From assembly GCF_014174165.1 (NCBI RefSeq), contig NZ_JABEQN010000004.1, positions 1-64,000 on the forward strand: DNA of 64,000 bases, read 5' to 3'. This document shows positions 14,862 to 23,389 of this stretch, piece after piece. The position numbers and the translations under genes were made by a program. The stretch comes from Gluconacetobacter dulcium. Lineage in GTDB: Bacteria > Pseudomonadota > Alphaproteobacteria > Acetobacterales > Acetobacteraceae. Under the pieces are notes generated by a model, which worked only from the letters and a program-made list of their open reading frames with translations, did not search any database and was not told where the DNA came from. How positions within the stretch are numbered: position 1 is the first letter of the stretch; each line of letters opens with the position of its first letter.

Positions 14862-16745
14862 TCAGAGTGACGAGGTGAGGGCTCGGGTCGTTTCGTCGGA
14901 GGCGATATATGGGCCGGCGGACCTGACGGTGATGGCGAGCATGGCGATGCTGTTGGGATGACGCTCGCCGAGGGGAAGGGAGGCGTTACCGCTGGTCCAG
15001 CGGCTGTATTCTCCTTCCACGGCGTGCCAGCCGGGCAGGTCGCCGTCTGTCAGGTGGTCCGTGATGGTTCGGGCGTGGTTGCCTTCAAAGAGCCTGATCT
15101 CGCCGACTTCGATGCCGAAAGGGCGGCGGTCGTCGACGAAGGGGCCGATCGTGTCGCTGGGGCGGCTTGCCCTGGAGACAAGCCGGACGGTCCGAACGCC
15201 GGTCGGGACCATGAACAGGGTGCAGCCGTCGGCCTCACGGATCTTGCGGAGGATCTGTCCCTTGTCTGTGGTGAGGTGGAGGTCGGGCTCATCGGTCAGG
15301 ACGGGCGCGGGTGCCTGATTTTCGAGATGCGCCGCTTCGGCACGGGATGCGAGCTGGCGGAACAGGGGCTCGACGAATGCGCGGGCGACATTCAGGGGGG
15401 CGCCGGCATCTTCTTCCCAGGTACGGACAACGCCGCGCAGCGTGGCGACCTTGCCGTCCTGATGGAAGGCGCGGCGGTTGCCGGTGTCGAGATAGCTTTC
15501 GGTCAACATGCCGTCGGCGCGGATCACCGCGTGCGGGTCTGTTTCGATGTGGTAATAGGTGTAGCTGGTAATGGATTTATCGTAGAAGATGGATGTGCCG
15601 TTGACGAGCATGCGGGCGGGGATGAAGCTGTTCGCGAAGAACAGGCAGTGCTCGGCGGTGATCAGCATGTCCTTGTAGGGAACGCCATCGGCGACGGCGT
15701 CCTTGAGGATGCGAACGGGATAGCCTGCCTCGTCGTCCGGGTAATCTGGACGGACCACGACTTTTCTGCTGCCGACCCAGACGACATCGCGTGTTGCTTC
15801 AATGTTGTTGCGCCAGTCGTAGACGCTGATTTCATCGCCGATCCGGATATCTTCGACGGCGCAATCACCATCCGGCGTCCGGATCATCGAGCCGGCGAGG
15901 AAGCAGGCACCGATATAGGTGTTGTGGTCCTTGTAGGTGATTTGCAGGGGGTTTGTGTTTACGTCTTCCGTCGCCAGGTTGTTATAGGTTCCGACGGGGA
16001 GGTTGGCATTTGCTGCGGGTGTTACAGTGTAGGTCGCAATCTGTGTGCCATCGCTTCCAAAAAGCGTAATCGTTTTGTTTGTGCCTGATGTGGCTATGGT
16101 ATAACCGGAAACAGTGGCGACTGTATTCTTGATTTCTATGGTATCGTATTGCGGATCGTAGCCGGTAATCGATGTTCCCGACAGATTCAGGAATACACCA
16201 CCACCATTCAGAACAAGCGTGCCGCCGCCAGTTGTGAAATTGATGGTCGTTCCCTGGAGCAGGCTGATCAGTTGTGTGTTGCCGTTATATGTGCCGCCAT
16301 ACCCTATGTTGATGGTTGAGCCACTCAACGCACCAGCGATGAGGCCACCCGAAAACGTCGCCGTTCCGCCATATATATTCATGGTAATGGCTGTTGCGGC
16401 GTTTACAACGAAATCAATATCTGTCGTTCCGCCGATTGTAAAAACGGGTGCCGACAGGGCAGACAGAACAATATCAATGGTACCGCTGGAACCTGGTACA
16501 GAGACCCATTGACCACCGATTATAGAAAGCAGACTACCATTGGTCGCATCGGTTCCCGTCTGGATATGGGACAGAAGACCGTCAGGAACGCCGGTTAGCG
16601 TTTTTATTGTATTTCCGTTGGAATCCGTAATTGTGATGTTGGAATTTCCGAGGCCGCCATTGAAAAGCGTTCCATCGGTAATTGTCCATGTTGTTTCAAT
16701 ATGACCTTGTGCGTCATATGTATAATACGTGCCAGCGCTCGACAT
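14862..16745 (-). CDS. Hint (hedgehog/intein) domain protein with repetitive beta-rich N-terminus
   Basis: 627 residues. Residues 1-270 are Gly/Thr/Asn/Ile-rich with short strand repeats (GGTATFSGG, GGGTLVLNGGG), resembling beta-helix passenger domains; no signal peptide is evident. At 279 begins a Hint module: GACFLAGSMIRTPDG with nucleophile Cys281 (block A), AVEDIRIGDEISVYDW, and block B TAEH (363-366). A long C-terminal region (370-627) follows. Known Hint domains perform N-S acyl shift and self-cleavage or transfer; cleavage before Cys281 is therefore predicted but not proven. The 5' half of the gene is markedly AT-richer than the window. Proteins of this layout are frequent and often multi-copy in acetic acid bacteria; no function is established. 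Confidence 0.82.
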   Translation of the reverse strand: MSSAGTYYTYDAQGHIETTWTITDGTLFNGGLGNSNITITDSNGNTIKTLTGVPDGLLSHIQTGTDATNGSLLSIIGGQWVSVPGSSGTIDIVLSALSAPVFTIGGTTDIDFVVNAATAITMNIYGGTATFSGGLIAGALSGSTINIGYGGTYNGNTQLISLLQGTTINFTTGGGTLVLNGGGVFLNLSGTSITGYDPQYDTIEIKNTVATVSGYTIATSGTNKTITLFGSDGTQIATYTVTPAANANLPVGTYNNLATEDVNTNPLQITYKDHNTYIGACFLAGSMIRTPDGDCAVEDIRIGDEISVYDWRNNIEATRDVVWVGSRKVVVRPDYPDDEAGYPVRILKDAVADGVPYKDMLITAEHCLFFANSFIPARMLVNGTSIFYDKSITSYTYYHIETDPHAVIRADGMLTESYLDTGNRRAFHQDGKVATLRGVVRTWEEDAGAPLNVARAFVEPLFRQLASRAEAAHLENQAPAPVLTDEPDLHLTTDKGQILRKIREADGCTLFMVPTGVRTVRLVSRASRPSDTIGPFVDDRRPFGIEVGEIRLFEGNHARTITDHLTDGDLPGWHAVEGEYSRWTSGNASLPLGERHPNSIAMLAITVRSAGPYIASDETTRALTSSL

Positions 16746-16901
16746 ACTGATATCCCCCCAAAGCTGGATGTGCCCCTGCGAAGATCGGGATCTCAGATTG
16801 TCATATGAAAGTTAACAAATGCCCCATGTCACCGAGCCTACAGGCATGGTGGCGATAAGCGCCATGCGCCCTGTCGCAGGGAGTGGCCGGGCCTGTGGGG
16901 A

Positions 16902-16930
16902 CGAAAAAGGACAGCCGACGATTGCGTCGG
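16902..16930 (-). terminator. Terminator downstream of tRNA-Thr
   Basis: Stem CCGACG / CGTCGG (16915-16920, 16925-16930) with loop ATTG. On the minus strand it is followed by a T5 run (plus-strand AAAAA at about 16904-16908). It lies 20 bases past the tRNA 3' end. Confidence 0.7.
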
Positions 16931-16948
16931 TCATTTTTAAAAGGAGAT

Positions 16949-17023
16949 TGGTGCCGGGTGAGGGATTTGAACCCCCGACCTTCGGTTTACAAAACCGCTG
17001 CACTACCGCTGTGCTAACCCGGC
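16949..17023 (-). tRNA. tRNA-Thr (anticodon UGU), CCA encoded
   Basis: Cloverleaf on the minus strand: acceptor GCCGGGT (17017-17023) pairs with ACCCGGC (16953-16959). The D arm is GCAC...GTGC, the anticodon loop is TTTGTAA with anticodon TGT (Thr, ACA codons), and the T arm contains GGTTCAAATCC. It is followed by discriminator A and encoded CCA (16949-16951). The outermost anticodon-stem pair appears to be G-A. No intron or nearby tRNA cluster. Confidence 0.93.
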
Positions 17024-17136
17024 GGCGATGGGACGTTGCACCATCGTTAGACTATCCGTGGCATCGTGGTTCGTTTTGAGGACCAGGGCCGGGACTGTGT
17101 GCTTTTGCCTCTGTCTTCCCGACGGGTCAAGAGGGC

Positions 17137-17163
17137 AGGGTGGCGGCGGAGGGCCGCCACCCT
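17137..17163 (-). terminator. Terminator downstream of serA
   Basis: 11-bp stem AGGGTGGCGGC / GCCGCCACCCT (17137-17147, 17153-17163) with a 5-base loop, six bases beyond the serA stop. No strong T-run. Confidence 0.65.
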
Positions 17164-17168
17164 TCTGA

Positions 17169-18434
17169 TCAAGCCTGCTGGTAGAGCAGGCGGGCGCGGA
17201 TTGTGCCTTTGAGGTCGCGCAGGCGGCGGAGGATGCGGTTGTCCTTGTCGGTGTCGCGCCCCGTATCCGCCTCGACCACCACGTAGCCCAGTTCACCGTC
17301 GGTCTGGAGATACTGGGCCGTGATGTTGCTGTTCTCGGCCATGAAGATCTCGTTGATCTGGAGCATGATGCCGGGAACGTTGCTGTGGACGTGCATGAAG
17401 CGGGTGCCGCGCGGGCTTTCCGGCAACTGCACGGTCGGGAAATTGACGGCGCCCAGAGTCGAGCCCACGTCGGAATATTCGACCAGCTTGCGCGCGACTT
17501 CGACGCCGATCCGCTCCTGCGCCTCGGCGGTCGAGCCGCCGATATGCGGGGTGAGGATGACGTTTTCCAGCCCCTGGAGCGGCGAGGTGAAGGAATCGCC
17601 CGCGCCCTTGGGTTCGGTCGGGAACACGTCGATCGCGGCCCCCAGCAGGTGGCCGTCACGCAGGGCGTCGGCCAGCGCCTCCAGGTCCACCACGTTGCCG
17701 CGGGCGTTGTTGATCAGGAACGAGCCGGGCTTCATCGCGCGGATCTGTTCGGCGCCGATCAGGTTGGCGGTGCTGGGGAGCTGCGGCACATGCAGGCTGA
17801 CCACCTCGCTCTGCGCCAGAAGGTCGTTCAATGTCTCGACCGGCGTGGCGTTGCCGTGCACCAGCTTGTCGATCACGTCGTAATAGATCACGCGCATGCC
17901 GAACGCCTCGGCCAGGACCGAAAGCTGCGAGCCGATCGAGCCGTAGCCGACGATGCCCAGCGTCTTGCCCCGGACTTCCCAGCTATTGGCGGCGGATTTG
18001 TTCCAGCCGCCGGCATGGCACTCCACCGAGCGGGGGAAGATCCGCCGCATCAGCATCACGACCTCGCCCATGACCAGTTCGGCGACGGAGCGGGTGTTGC
18101 TGAACGGGGCGTTGAAGACCGGGATGCCGTGGGCACGGGCCGCCGTCAGGTTGACCTGGTTGGTGCCGATGCAGAAGCAGCCCACGGCGATCAGCCGGTC
18201 GGCGGCGGCGATGACCTCGTCGGTCAACTGGGTGCGGGAGCGGATACCCACGATATGCACGCCTTCCAGAGCCTCGCGCAGGGCCGCCCCTTCCAGAGCG
18301 GTCTTGAGTCGCGTGACGTTCTCATACCCGTTGGCCTTCAACAGCGACACGGCGCTGTCGTGGACGCCTTCGAGAAGCAGGATGCGGATCTTGTCCTTGG
18401 GGAGGGACAGGTGGGAGGTGGCTTCGCTGCTCAT
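17169..18434 (-). CDS. serA: D-3-phosphoglycerate dehydrogenase
   Basis: 421 residues, matching the E. coli-type SerA (about 410) with a single C-terminal ACT domain rather than the long form with an intervening domain. The NAD-binding motif is GIVGYGSIGSQLS. Catalytic residues sit in INNARGNVVD (Arg), the Glu of the following helix region, and ILTPHIGGST (His). The C-terminal 80 residues (FMHVHSNVPGIMLQINEIF...) form the ACT domain through which serine inhibits the E. coli enzyme. It catalyses the first step of serine biosynthesis from 3-phosphoglycerate. It is a single-gene unit with its own terminator. Confidence 0.93.
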   Translation of the reverse strand: MSSEATSHLSLPKDKIRILLLEGVHDSAVSLLKANGYENVTRLKTALEGAALREALEGVHIVGIRSRTQLTDEVIAAADRLIAVGCFCIGTNQVNLTAARAHGIPVFNAPFSNTRSVAELVMGEVVMLMRRIFPRSVECHAGGWNKSAANSWEVRGKTLGIVGYGSIGSQLSVLAEAFGMRVIYYDVIDKLVHGNATPVETLNDLLAQSEVVSLHVPQLPSTANLIGAEQIRAMKPGSFLINNARGNVVDLEALADALRDGHLLGAAIDVFPTEPKGAGDSFTSPLQGLENVILTPHIGGSTAEAQERIGVEVARKLVEYSDVGSTLGAVNFPTVQLPESPRGTRFMHVHSNVPGIMLQINEIFMAENSNITAQYLQTDGELGYVVVEADTGRDTDKDNRILRRLRDLKGTIRARLLYQQA

Positions 18435-18546
18435 CTCGAATACTCGCGCTTATTCGGGGAAGATGGTTCTCCTATCCGATCGACGGATAAATGGATAGGG
18501 AGAGGACGGCATCGGTGCCATGTGCTGGCCGGACGGGTGAGGGGTG

Positions 18547-19377
18547 TCACCGCGCCGGCAGGCCCGTATTCAGCAGGGAGACGGCACCGGCCAGCATGGC
18601 CGGGTCGCCGACCGCCAGCACCGTGCCGTCGCTCTGCGCATGCAGCGTGCGGCCGTGCCAGTCCGTCACCCGGCCGCCGGCGCCTTCGATAATGGGCACG
18701 AGGGCGGCCCAGTCCCAGATCTTCATCGTGCATTCCGCGATCACATCGACCTGTCCCAATGCCAGCAGGCCGTAGGCATAGCAGTCACCGCCCCAGGTGA
18801 CGCGGCGGGCGGCGCGGCGGAGCGCGTCCCAATATGGCGTCGGTGCGTCCGCGATCATCTCGGGCGAGGTGCAGGAGAGTTCCGCCAGTTTCAACGCGGT
18901 GCAACGACGGGTGCCGATGGTGCCGGGCAGGCGGGATTCGTAGCGCGTCGGCCGGCCGCGCATGCCGATCCAGCGTTCGCCGGTGATCGGCTGGTCGATG
19001 ATGCCCAGCACCGGTACGCCGTTTTCCAGCAGGGCGATCAGGGTGCCGAAGGTGGGGCGGCCGGTGACGAAGGCCCGTGTGCCGTCGATCGGGTCGATCA
19101 CCCAGCAGTGGCGGGAGCCCGCGCGCTCCAGCCCGAATTCCTCGCCCAGTACGGCATGGTCGGGCAGGCGTTCGGCCAGGATCGCCCGGATGGTGCGCTC
19201 GGCGGTGCGGTCGGCGACGGTGACCGGACTCTGGTCGCTCTTGTCGTCGACCGTGACCCCGGAGCGGAAGAATGGACGGATCACGCAGGCGGCGGCATCG
19301 GCGGCGGCGGTCGCTGCGTCCAGCAGGCGGTCGGCATCGGGGAGGGCGGCGGCGAGAGGCGTGCCGGTGTGGGTCAT
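18547..19377 (-). CDS. hisN: Histidinol-phosphatase, inositol-monophosphatase-like (HisN)
   Basis: 276 residues of the IMPase superfamily. Metal-binding motifs are GEEFG (Glu), WVIDPIDGTRAFVTGRP (D-P-I-D-G-T) and the second-metal Asp in IWDWAALVPIIEGAGG. The G(R/T)P.FGTLIALLENG pattern and the length match the HisN type of histidinol-phosphatase seen in Alphaproteobacteria and Actinobacteria; a generic inositol monophosphatase or CysQ is less likely. The ATG at 19377 overlaps the cytochrome c stop (ATGA at 19374-19377), so the two are co-translated. Predicted role: L-histidinol phosphate to L-histidinol. Confidence 0.82.
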   Translation of the reverse strand: MTHTGTPLAAALPDADRLLDAATAAADAAACVIRPFFRSGVTVDDKSDQSPVTVADRTAERTIRAILAERLPDHAVLGEEFGLERAGSRHCWVIDPIDGTRAFVTGRPTFGTLIALLENGVPVLGIIDQPITGERWIGMRGRPTRYESRLPGTIGTRRCTALKLAELSCTSPEMIADAPTPYWDALRRAARRVTWGGDCYAYGLLALGQVDVIAECTMKIWDWAALVPIIEGAGGRVTDWHGRTLHAQSDGTVLAVGDPAMLAGAVSLLNTGLPAR

Positions 19378-19886
19378 GGCTGGTGTCCTCCGTCGGACAG
19401 GGTGTGCAGGTAGGCGATGATCGCCGCGCGGTCGCGGATGTCGGACAGGCCGGGGAAGGCCATGCGGGTGCCCGGCGCGAAGCGGGCCGGGCTTTCCAGC
19501 CACGCCGACAGGGTTTCGTCGGTCCAGAGTTCCGACCGGTGTGCCAGGAGCGCGGGGGAGAGGCTGTAGCCGGGGAGGTCGGCGATCGGGGTGCCGGCGA
19601 CGCCGAACAGGTTGGGGCCGACCGCCGGGGGGGCGCCCTGCGTGAAGCTGTGGCACATCGCGCAGGATCGTGCCGCGAGGGCCTGTCCGGCTTTGGGATC
19701 GGCATGCGCGAGGGCTTCGGCGACCGAGAGGCCGGCCGATCCGTCGGGCGGTTCGGGCAGGGCGAAGGCCGGGTGGAGCGGAATGGCCTCGGGTATGGCC
19801 CGGTGTCCGGCCCAGACGCTGCCGGCCATTGCCAGCGCGGTCAGCAGGAAAGCTGCGCCGATGCGGTTGGCGTCGTGGCTGTCCAT
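19374..19886 (-). CDS. Membrane-anchored class I cytochrome c (CycM-like)
   Basis: 170 residues from the ATG at 19886. That start gives MDSHDANRIGAAFLLTALAMAG, close to the usual alphaproteobacterial CycM N-terminus (MDSFE.NKI.GA.L). An ATG at 19922 has a better Shine-Dalgarno (AAGGA) and would add 12 residues. A single uncleaved membrane segment is followed by a heme c domain with CAMCH and a distal GTRMAFPGL containing the Met ligand. CycM shuttles electrons to terminal oxidases from the periplasmic face. It overlaps hisN downstream and is divergent from kdsB-pheA, an arrangement recalled from other Alphaproteobacteria. Confidence 0.85.
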   Translation of the reverse strand: MDSHDANRIGAAFLLTALAMAGSVWAGHRAIPEAIPLHPAFALPEPPDGSAGLSVAEALAHADPKAGQALAARSCAMCHSFTQGAPPAVGPNLFGVAGTPIADLPGYSLSPALLAHRSELWTDETLSAWLESPARFAPGTRMAFPGLSDIRDRAAIIAYLHTLSDGGHQP

Positions 19887-20069
19887 CCGGGTTACGATGC
19901 TCCATCGGTGTTTCGGTTGCATGCTGGCCGGTCCTTACCTAGACTGCCGCCCGCCTTGTGTGAAGCTGCGTGGGATCGTGCCGATGGGCCGGAGCGCGTG
20001 TCCGCAGCGGCGTTTCCCCGGCCGGACGTTTCCGCCGCTTTCGAGTGTCAGGGCCTGCTGCGTGTTCGC

Positions 20070-20813
20070 ATGAATCCAATCGTCATCATTCCTGCCCGCA
20101 TGGCCTCGACGCGCCTGCCGGGCAAGCCGCTGGCCATGATCGGCGACCGGCCCATGATCGTGCATGTGCTGGAGCGCGCGCGCGCGGCCGATATCGGGCC
20201 GGTCGTGGTCGCCGTGGCCGACCCCGAACTGGCGCGGGTGGTGGAGGCGGCGGGTGGTACCGCCGTCCTGACCGACCCGGCGTTGCCTTCGGGCTCCGAC
20301 CGGGTGTGGCACGCGCTTGCGACCGTCGATCCGGACGGCCGGCATGACGTGGTGCTCAACCTTCAGGGCGACCTGCCGGGGCTGGCGCCGGAGACCCTGG
20401 CCGCCGCCCTGCTGCCGCTGGCCGACCGGGCCGTCGATATCGGTACGCTGGTCGCCCCGGTCACGGAACCCGGCGAGGCGCAGGCGGACTCGGTGGTGAA
20501 GGTCGCATGCGCGTTTCCCGAGGGTGCCCCGCGCGCCGTGGCGCGGGCGCTGTATTTTTCGCGGGCGGCGGTTCCGTGGGGCGAGGGGGCGTTGTGGCAT
20601 CATGTCGGGATCTATGCCTATCGCCGGGCGGCGCTGGCGCGGTTCGTGGCCCTGCCCGAAGCGGCTTTGGAAAGGCGTGAAAAACTGGAACAGCTTAGAG
20701 CCCTGGAGGCCGGAATGATCATCGGATGTGCCCGGATCGGGGCGGCGCCGTTCGGCGTGGATACGCCGGCGGACCTGGAACGCGCGCGCCGCATGATGGC
20801 GGACGTGGCATGA
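20070..20813 (+). CDS. kdsB: 3-deoxy-manno-octulosonate cytidylyltransferase
   Basis: 247 residues, the standard CMP-Kdo synthetase length. The N-terminal signature IIPARMASTRLPGKPLAMIGDRPMI is diagnostic; VLNLQGDLPGL corresponds to the NxQGDEP motif with Glu replaced by Leu, and the HVGIYAYRRAALARF and EKLEQLRALE segments are conserved. It activates Kdo for lipopolysaccharide inner-core assembly in the cytoplasm. The ATG at 20070 gives the family N-terminus. Its stop overlaps the pheA start (ATGA at 20810-20813). Confidence 0.93.
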   Translation: MNPIVIIPARMASTRLPGKPLAMIGDRPMIVHVLERARAADIGPVVVAVADPELARVVEAAGGTAVLTDPALPSGSDRVWHALATVDPDGRHDVVLNLQGDLPGLAPETLAAALLPLADRAVDIGTLVAPVTEPGEAQADSVVKVACAFPEGAPRAVARALYFSRAAVPWGEGALWHHVGIYAYRRAALARFVALPEAALERREKLEQLRALEAGMIIGCARIGAAPFGVDTPADLERARRMMADVA

Positions 20814-21706
20814 GCGGCGCGCCGTCGATATCTCCCGACGCGGCGGCGGGTCCCCATATGGGGATCATCGCCTTTCAGGGGCGGCCGGGCGCCTATTCCG
20901 ACCTGGCGTGCCGGCAGGCCTTTCCCGGCTGGACCACGCTGCCCTGCGAAACCTTCGCCGATGCGATCGCGGCGGTGCATGACGGGCGCGCAGACCTGGG
21001 GATGCTGGCCTGCGAGAACAGCCTGGCGGGGCGGGTGCCGGATATTCATGCCCTGCTGCCGCAGGCGGGGCTGAACATCGTCGGCGAGCATTTCCAGCGG
21101 GTCGAGCATTGTCTTCTGGGCGTGCCCGGCAGCACGATCGCGCAGGCGCGGCGGGTCCATACCCATCCGGTCGCCATGGGGCAGATCCGGGGGATCGTCG
21201 AGGCGCTGGGTCTGACGCCGGTGGTGGAATTCGATACGGCGGGCGCGGCCGAACTGGTGGCGCGGTGGAACAACCCCGAGGATGTGGCCGTGGCGTCGGC
21301 GCTGGCGGCGGAACTGAACGGTCTCGTGGTGCTGCGGCATAATGTGGAGGACGCGGCGCATAATACGACCCGCTTCTACATCACGTCGCGCGAGGCGGTG
21401 CGGCCGCCGCCGGGGCAGGCAGGCACGCTGACCACCGTGCTGTTCCGTGTGCGCAATACGGCCGGGGCGCTCTACAAGGTGCTGGGCGGGTTTGCGACCA
21501 ACGGCGTGAACATGACGCGGCTGGAGAGCTACATGCTGGACGGGTCGTTCGCCGCGACGCAGTTTCTGCTCGATGTCGAAGGGCACCCCGAGGATGCGGC
21601 GCTGGCGCAGGCTTTGGCGGAACTGGCCTTCTTTTCGGAAACCTCCGCGATTCTGGGTGTTTATCCGGGGTCGCCGTTCCGGGGAAACGGGATGGCGGAC
21701 CGATGA
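20810..21706 (+). CDS. pheA: Prephenate dehydratase with C-terminal ACT domain
   Basis: 298 residues. The catalytic domain (about 15-205) begins GIIAFQGRPGAYSDLA and includes the ENSLAGRV loop and the catalytic NTTRFYI (Thr-Arg-Phe) motif. The regulatory ACT domain (about 215-290) has RLESYMLDGSFAATQFLLDVEGHPED, the alphaproteobacterial version of the ESRP phenylalanine-binding motif. There is no chorismate mutase domain, so it is monofunctional. It converts prephenate to phenylpyruvate for phenylalanine synthesis and is likely feedback-inhibited. Translationally coupled to kdsB. Confidence 0.94.
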   Translation: MSGAPSISPDAAAGPHMGIIAFQGRPGAYSDLACRQAFPGWTTLPCETFADAIAAVHDGRADLGMLACENSLAGRVPDIHALLPQAGLNIVGEHFQRVEHCLLGVPGSTIAQARRVHTHPVAMGQIRGIVEALGLTPVVEFDTAGAAELVARWNNPEDVAVASALAAELNGLVVLRHNVEDAAHNTTRFYITSREAVRPPPGQAGTLTTVLFRVRNTAGALYKVLGGFATNGVNMTRLESYMLDGSFAATQFLLDVEGHPEDAALAQALAELAFFSETSAILGVYPGSPFRGNGMADR

Positions 21707-21833
21707 AGGTTGCCTAGCCACCATGCCCGGCATTAACACCGTGGATTAACAGAACAGGCGGGATCACGATCCTGCCGGGGTGGCCCGAAGGGCGGCCCGT
21801 GTCACAGCCTGCGAGATTCGAGTGGAAACGACT

Positions 21834-22715
21834 ATGTTCAAGGGTTCGATCACAGCCCTGATTACGCCGATGAACGATGACGGGTCGCTGGATTTTCCGG
21901 CGCTGGGCCGATTCCTCGATTGGCAGGTGACCGAAGGGTCGTCGGGTGTCGTGCCGGTGGGCACGACGGGGGAAAGCCCGACCCTGACGCATGACGAACA
22001 TGCGCGCGTGGTCGAATACACGGTTCAGGTCGTGGCGGGACGGGTGCCGGTCATTGCCGGTGCGGGCTCCAACAGCACCGCCGAGGCCGTCAATATGGCC
22101 CGCCATGCCAAGGCGGCGGGGGCGGATGCCATTCTGGTCGTTGCGCCCTATTACAACAAGCCGACGCAGGAAGGGCTGTATCGTCACTTCATGGCGGTTG
22201 CCGATGCGACCGACCTGCCGCTGGTCGTCTATAATATTCCCGGCCGCTCGGTGGTCGATATTTCGGTCGAGACCATGGCGCGGCTGGCGCGGCATGCCCG
22301 GATCGTCGGGGTGAAGGATGCCACCGCCAACCTGCTGCGGCCGATCCAGGTGCGTCGGGCGATCGATCACAAGCCCTTCAACCAGCTTTCGGGCGAGGAT
22401 GGTACCGTGGTCTCGTTTCTGGCCGCCGGAGGGGATGGCTGCATCAGCGTGACCTCGAATGTGGCGCCGCGCCTGTGCGCCGAACTGCACCGGGCCTGGC
22501 AGGATGGGCGCGTGGCGGATGCGATGGCGTTGCAGGACCGGCTTTCGCCGCTGCACGATGCGCTGTTCTGCGAGAGCAATCCGGCGCCGGTGAAGTATGC
22601 CGCCAGCCTGCTGGGGCTGGGGGGCGAGACCTGCCGGTTGCCGCTGGCGCCGCTGACCGAGCCTTCCCGCGCTCTCGTCCGCGAGGCGCTGGCCGCCGTG
22701 GGCCTGTTGAACTGA
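21834..22715 (+). CDS. dapA: 4-hydroxy-tetrahydrodipicolinate synthase
   Basis: 293 residues. TIM-barrel Schiff-base aldolase with GTTGESPTL (substrate loop), [27 protein letters not shown] (catalytic Tyr) and IVGVKDAT (Schiff-base lysine). It commits aspartate semialdehyde and pyruvate to lysine and diaminopimelate synthesis. The ATG at 21834 gives the canonical [13 protein letters not shown]-terminus. smpB follows after two bases, a common alphaproteobacterial pairing. Confidence 0.95.
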   Translation: MFKGSITALITPMNDDGSLDFPALGRFLDWQVTEGSSGVVPVGTTGESPTLTHDEHARVVEYTVQVVAGRVPVIAGAGSNSTAEAVNMARHAKAAGADAILVVAPYYNKPTQEGLYRHFMAVADATDLPLVVYNIPGRSVVDISVETMARLARHARIVGVKDATANLLRPIQVRRAIDHKPFNQLSGEDGTVVSFLAAGGDGCISVTSNVAPRLCAELHRAWQDGRVADAMALQDRLSPLHDALFCESNPAPVKYAASLLGLGGETCRLPLAPLTEPSRALVREALAAVGLLN

Positions 22716-22717
22716 CG

Positions 22718-23206
22718 ATGGCCGAGAAAAACAAGAGTGGCATGATCTCGCACGGGATCGCGGCGCAGAATCGCAAGGGGCGGTTCGACTACAAGATCCT
22801 GGAGACGGTCGAGGCCGGGCTGGTGCTGAAGGGGCCGGAGGTCAAGAGCCTGCGCATGGGGCGGGCCACGATCAACGAAGCCTATGCCGGCGACCGGAAT
22901 GGCGAGATCTGGCTGTTTAACAGCTATATCCCCGAATATCAGGGCGGCGTGCTATCGCGCTTCGAACCCCGCGCGCCGCGCAAGCTGCTGCTGCACGGCA
23001 AGCAGGTGAACAAGCTGCTGGGCGCCGTGGCGCGCGAGGGCGTGACGCTGGTGCCGCTGGATATCCATTTCAATGCCCGTGGCCTGGCCAAGGTGACGCT
23101 GGGGATCGGCGAGGGGCGCAAGAAGGCCGACAAGCGCCATGCGATCGCCGAGCGCGACTGGCAGCGCGACAAGGCGCGGCTGATGCGCAACAAGGGCAAG
23201 GAATAG
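22718..23206 (+). CDS. smpB: SsrA-binding protein SmpB
   Basis: 162 residues, the normal SmpB length. It has the conserved [35 protein letters not shown] start, [13 protein letters not shown] in the oligonucleotide-binding fold, and the basic C-terminal tail [22 protein letters not shown] that enters the decoding centre. It delivers tmRNA to stalled ribosomes. The tmRNA gene itself is not seen in this window. The start lies two bases after dapA. Confidence 0.95.
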   Translation: MAEKNKSGMISHGIAAQNRKGRFDYKILETVEAGLVLKGPEVKSLRMGRATINEAYAGDRNGEIWLFNSYIPEYQGGVLSRFEPRAPRKLLLHGKQVNKLLGAVAREGVTLVPLDIHFNARGLAKVTLGIGEGRKKADKRHAIAERDWQRDKARLMRNKGKE

Positions 23207-23331
23207 GCCGGCTCGGCCGCCTTGCATTACGCTATTTTATTGTTTTAACGGCTCTTTGAGCGTGGCTGGGCGCGTGTGCCCCTGGCCGCGACCCGATTTG
23301 GGGGCGCGGCGCGCGGGGAAGCGTGCCGTCC

Positions 23332-23363
23332 AAACAAAAACAGGGCCGCCCGAGGGCGACCCT
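23332..23363 (-). terminator. Rho-independent terminator of the cold-shock gene
   Basis: Imperfect stem CAGGGCCGCCC / GGGCGACCCTG around GA, followed on the minus strand by TTTTTG (plus-strand CAAAAA at 23335-23340). It lies 27 bases past the stop of the minus-strand cold-shock gene. Confidence 0.8.
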
Positions 23364-23389
23364 GCTTGTTGATCAGGCTTGATGCCGAA

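Noticed and set aside
16949-17023. att-type direct repeat of the tRNA-Thr 3' end
   Set aside because: No second copy of the tRNA 3' segment was found by eye in the neighbouring accessory block or elsewhere.
21817-21831. Shared 14-base string (ATTCGAGTGGAAAC) before dapA and before the flp pilin gene (58003)
   Set aside because: Matches of this length are expected by chance in a 64-kb window, and the positions relative to the genes differ.
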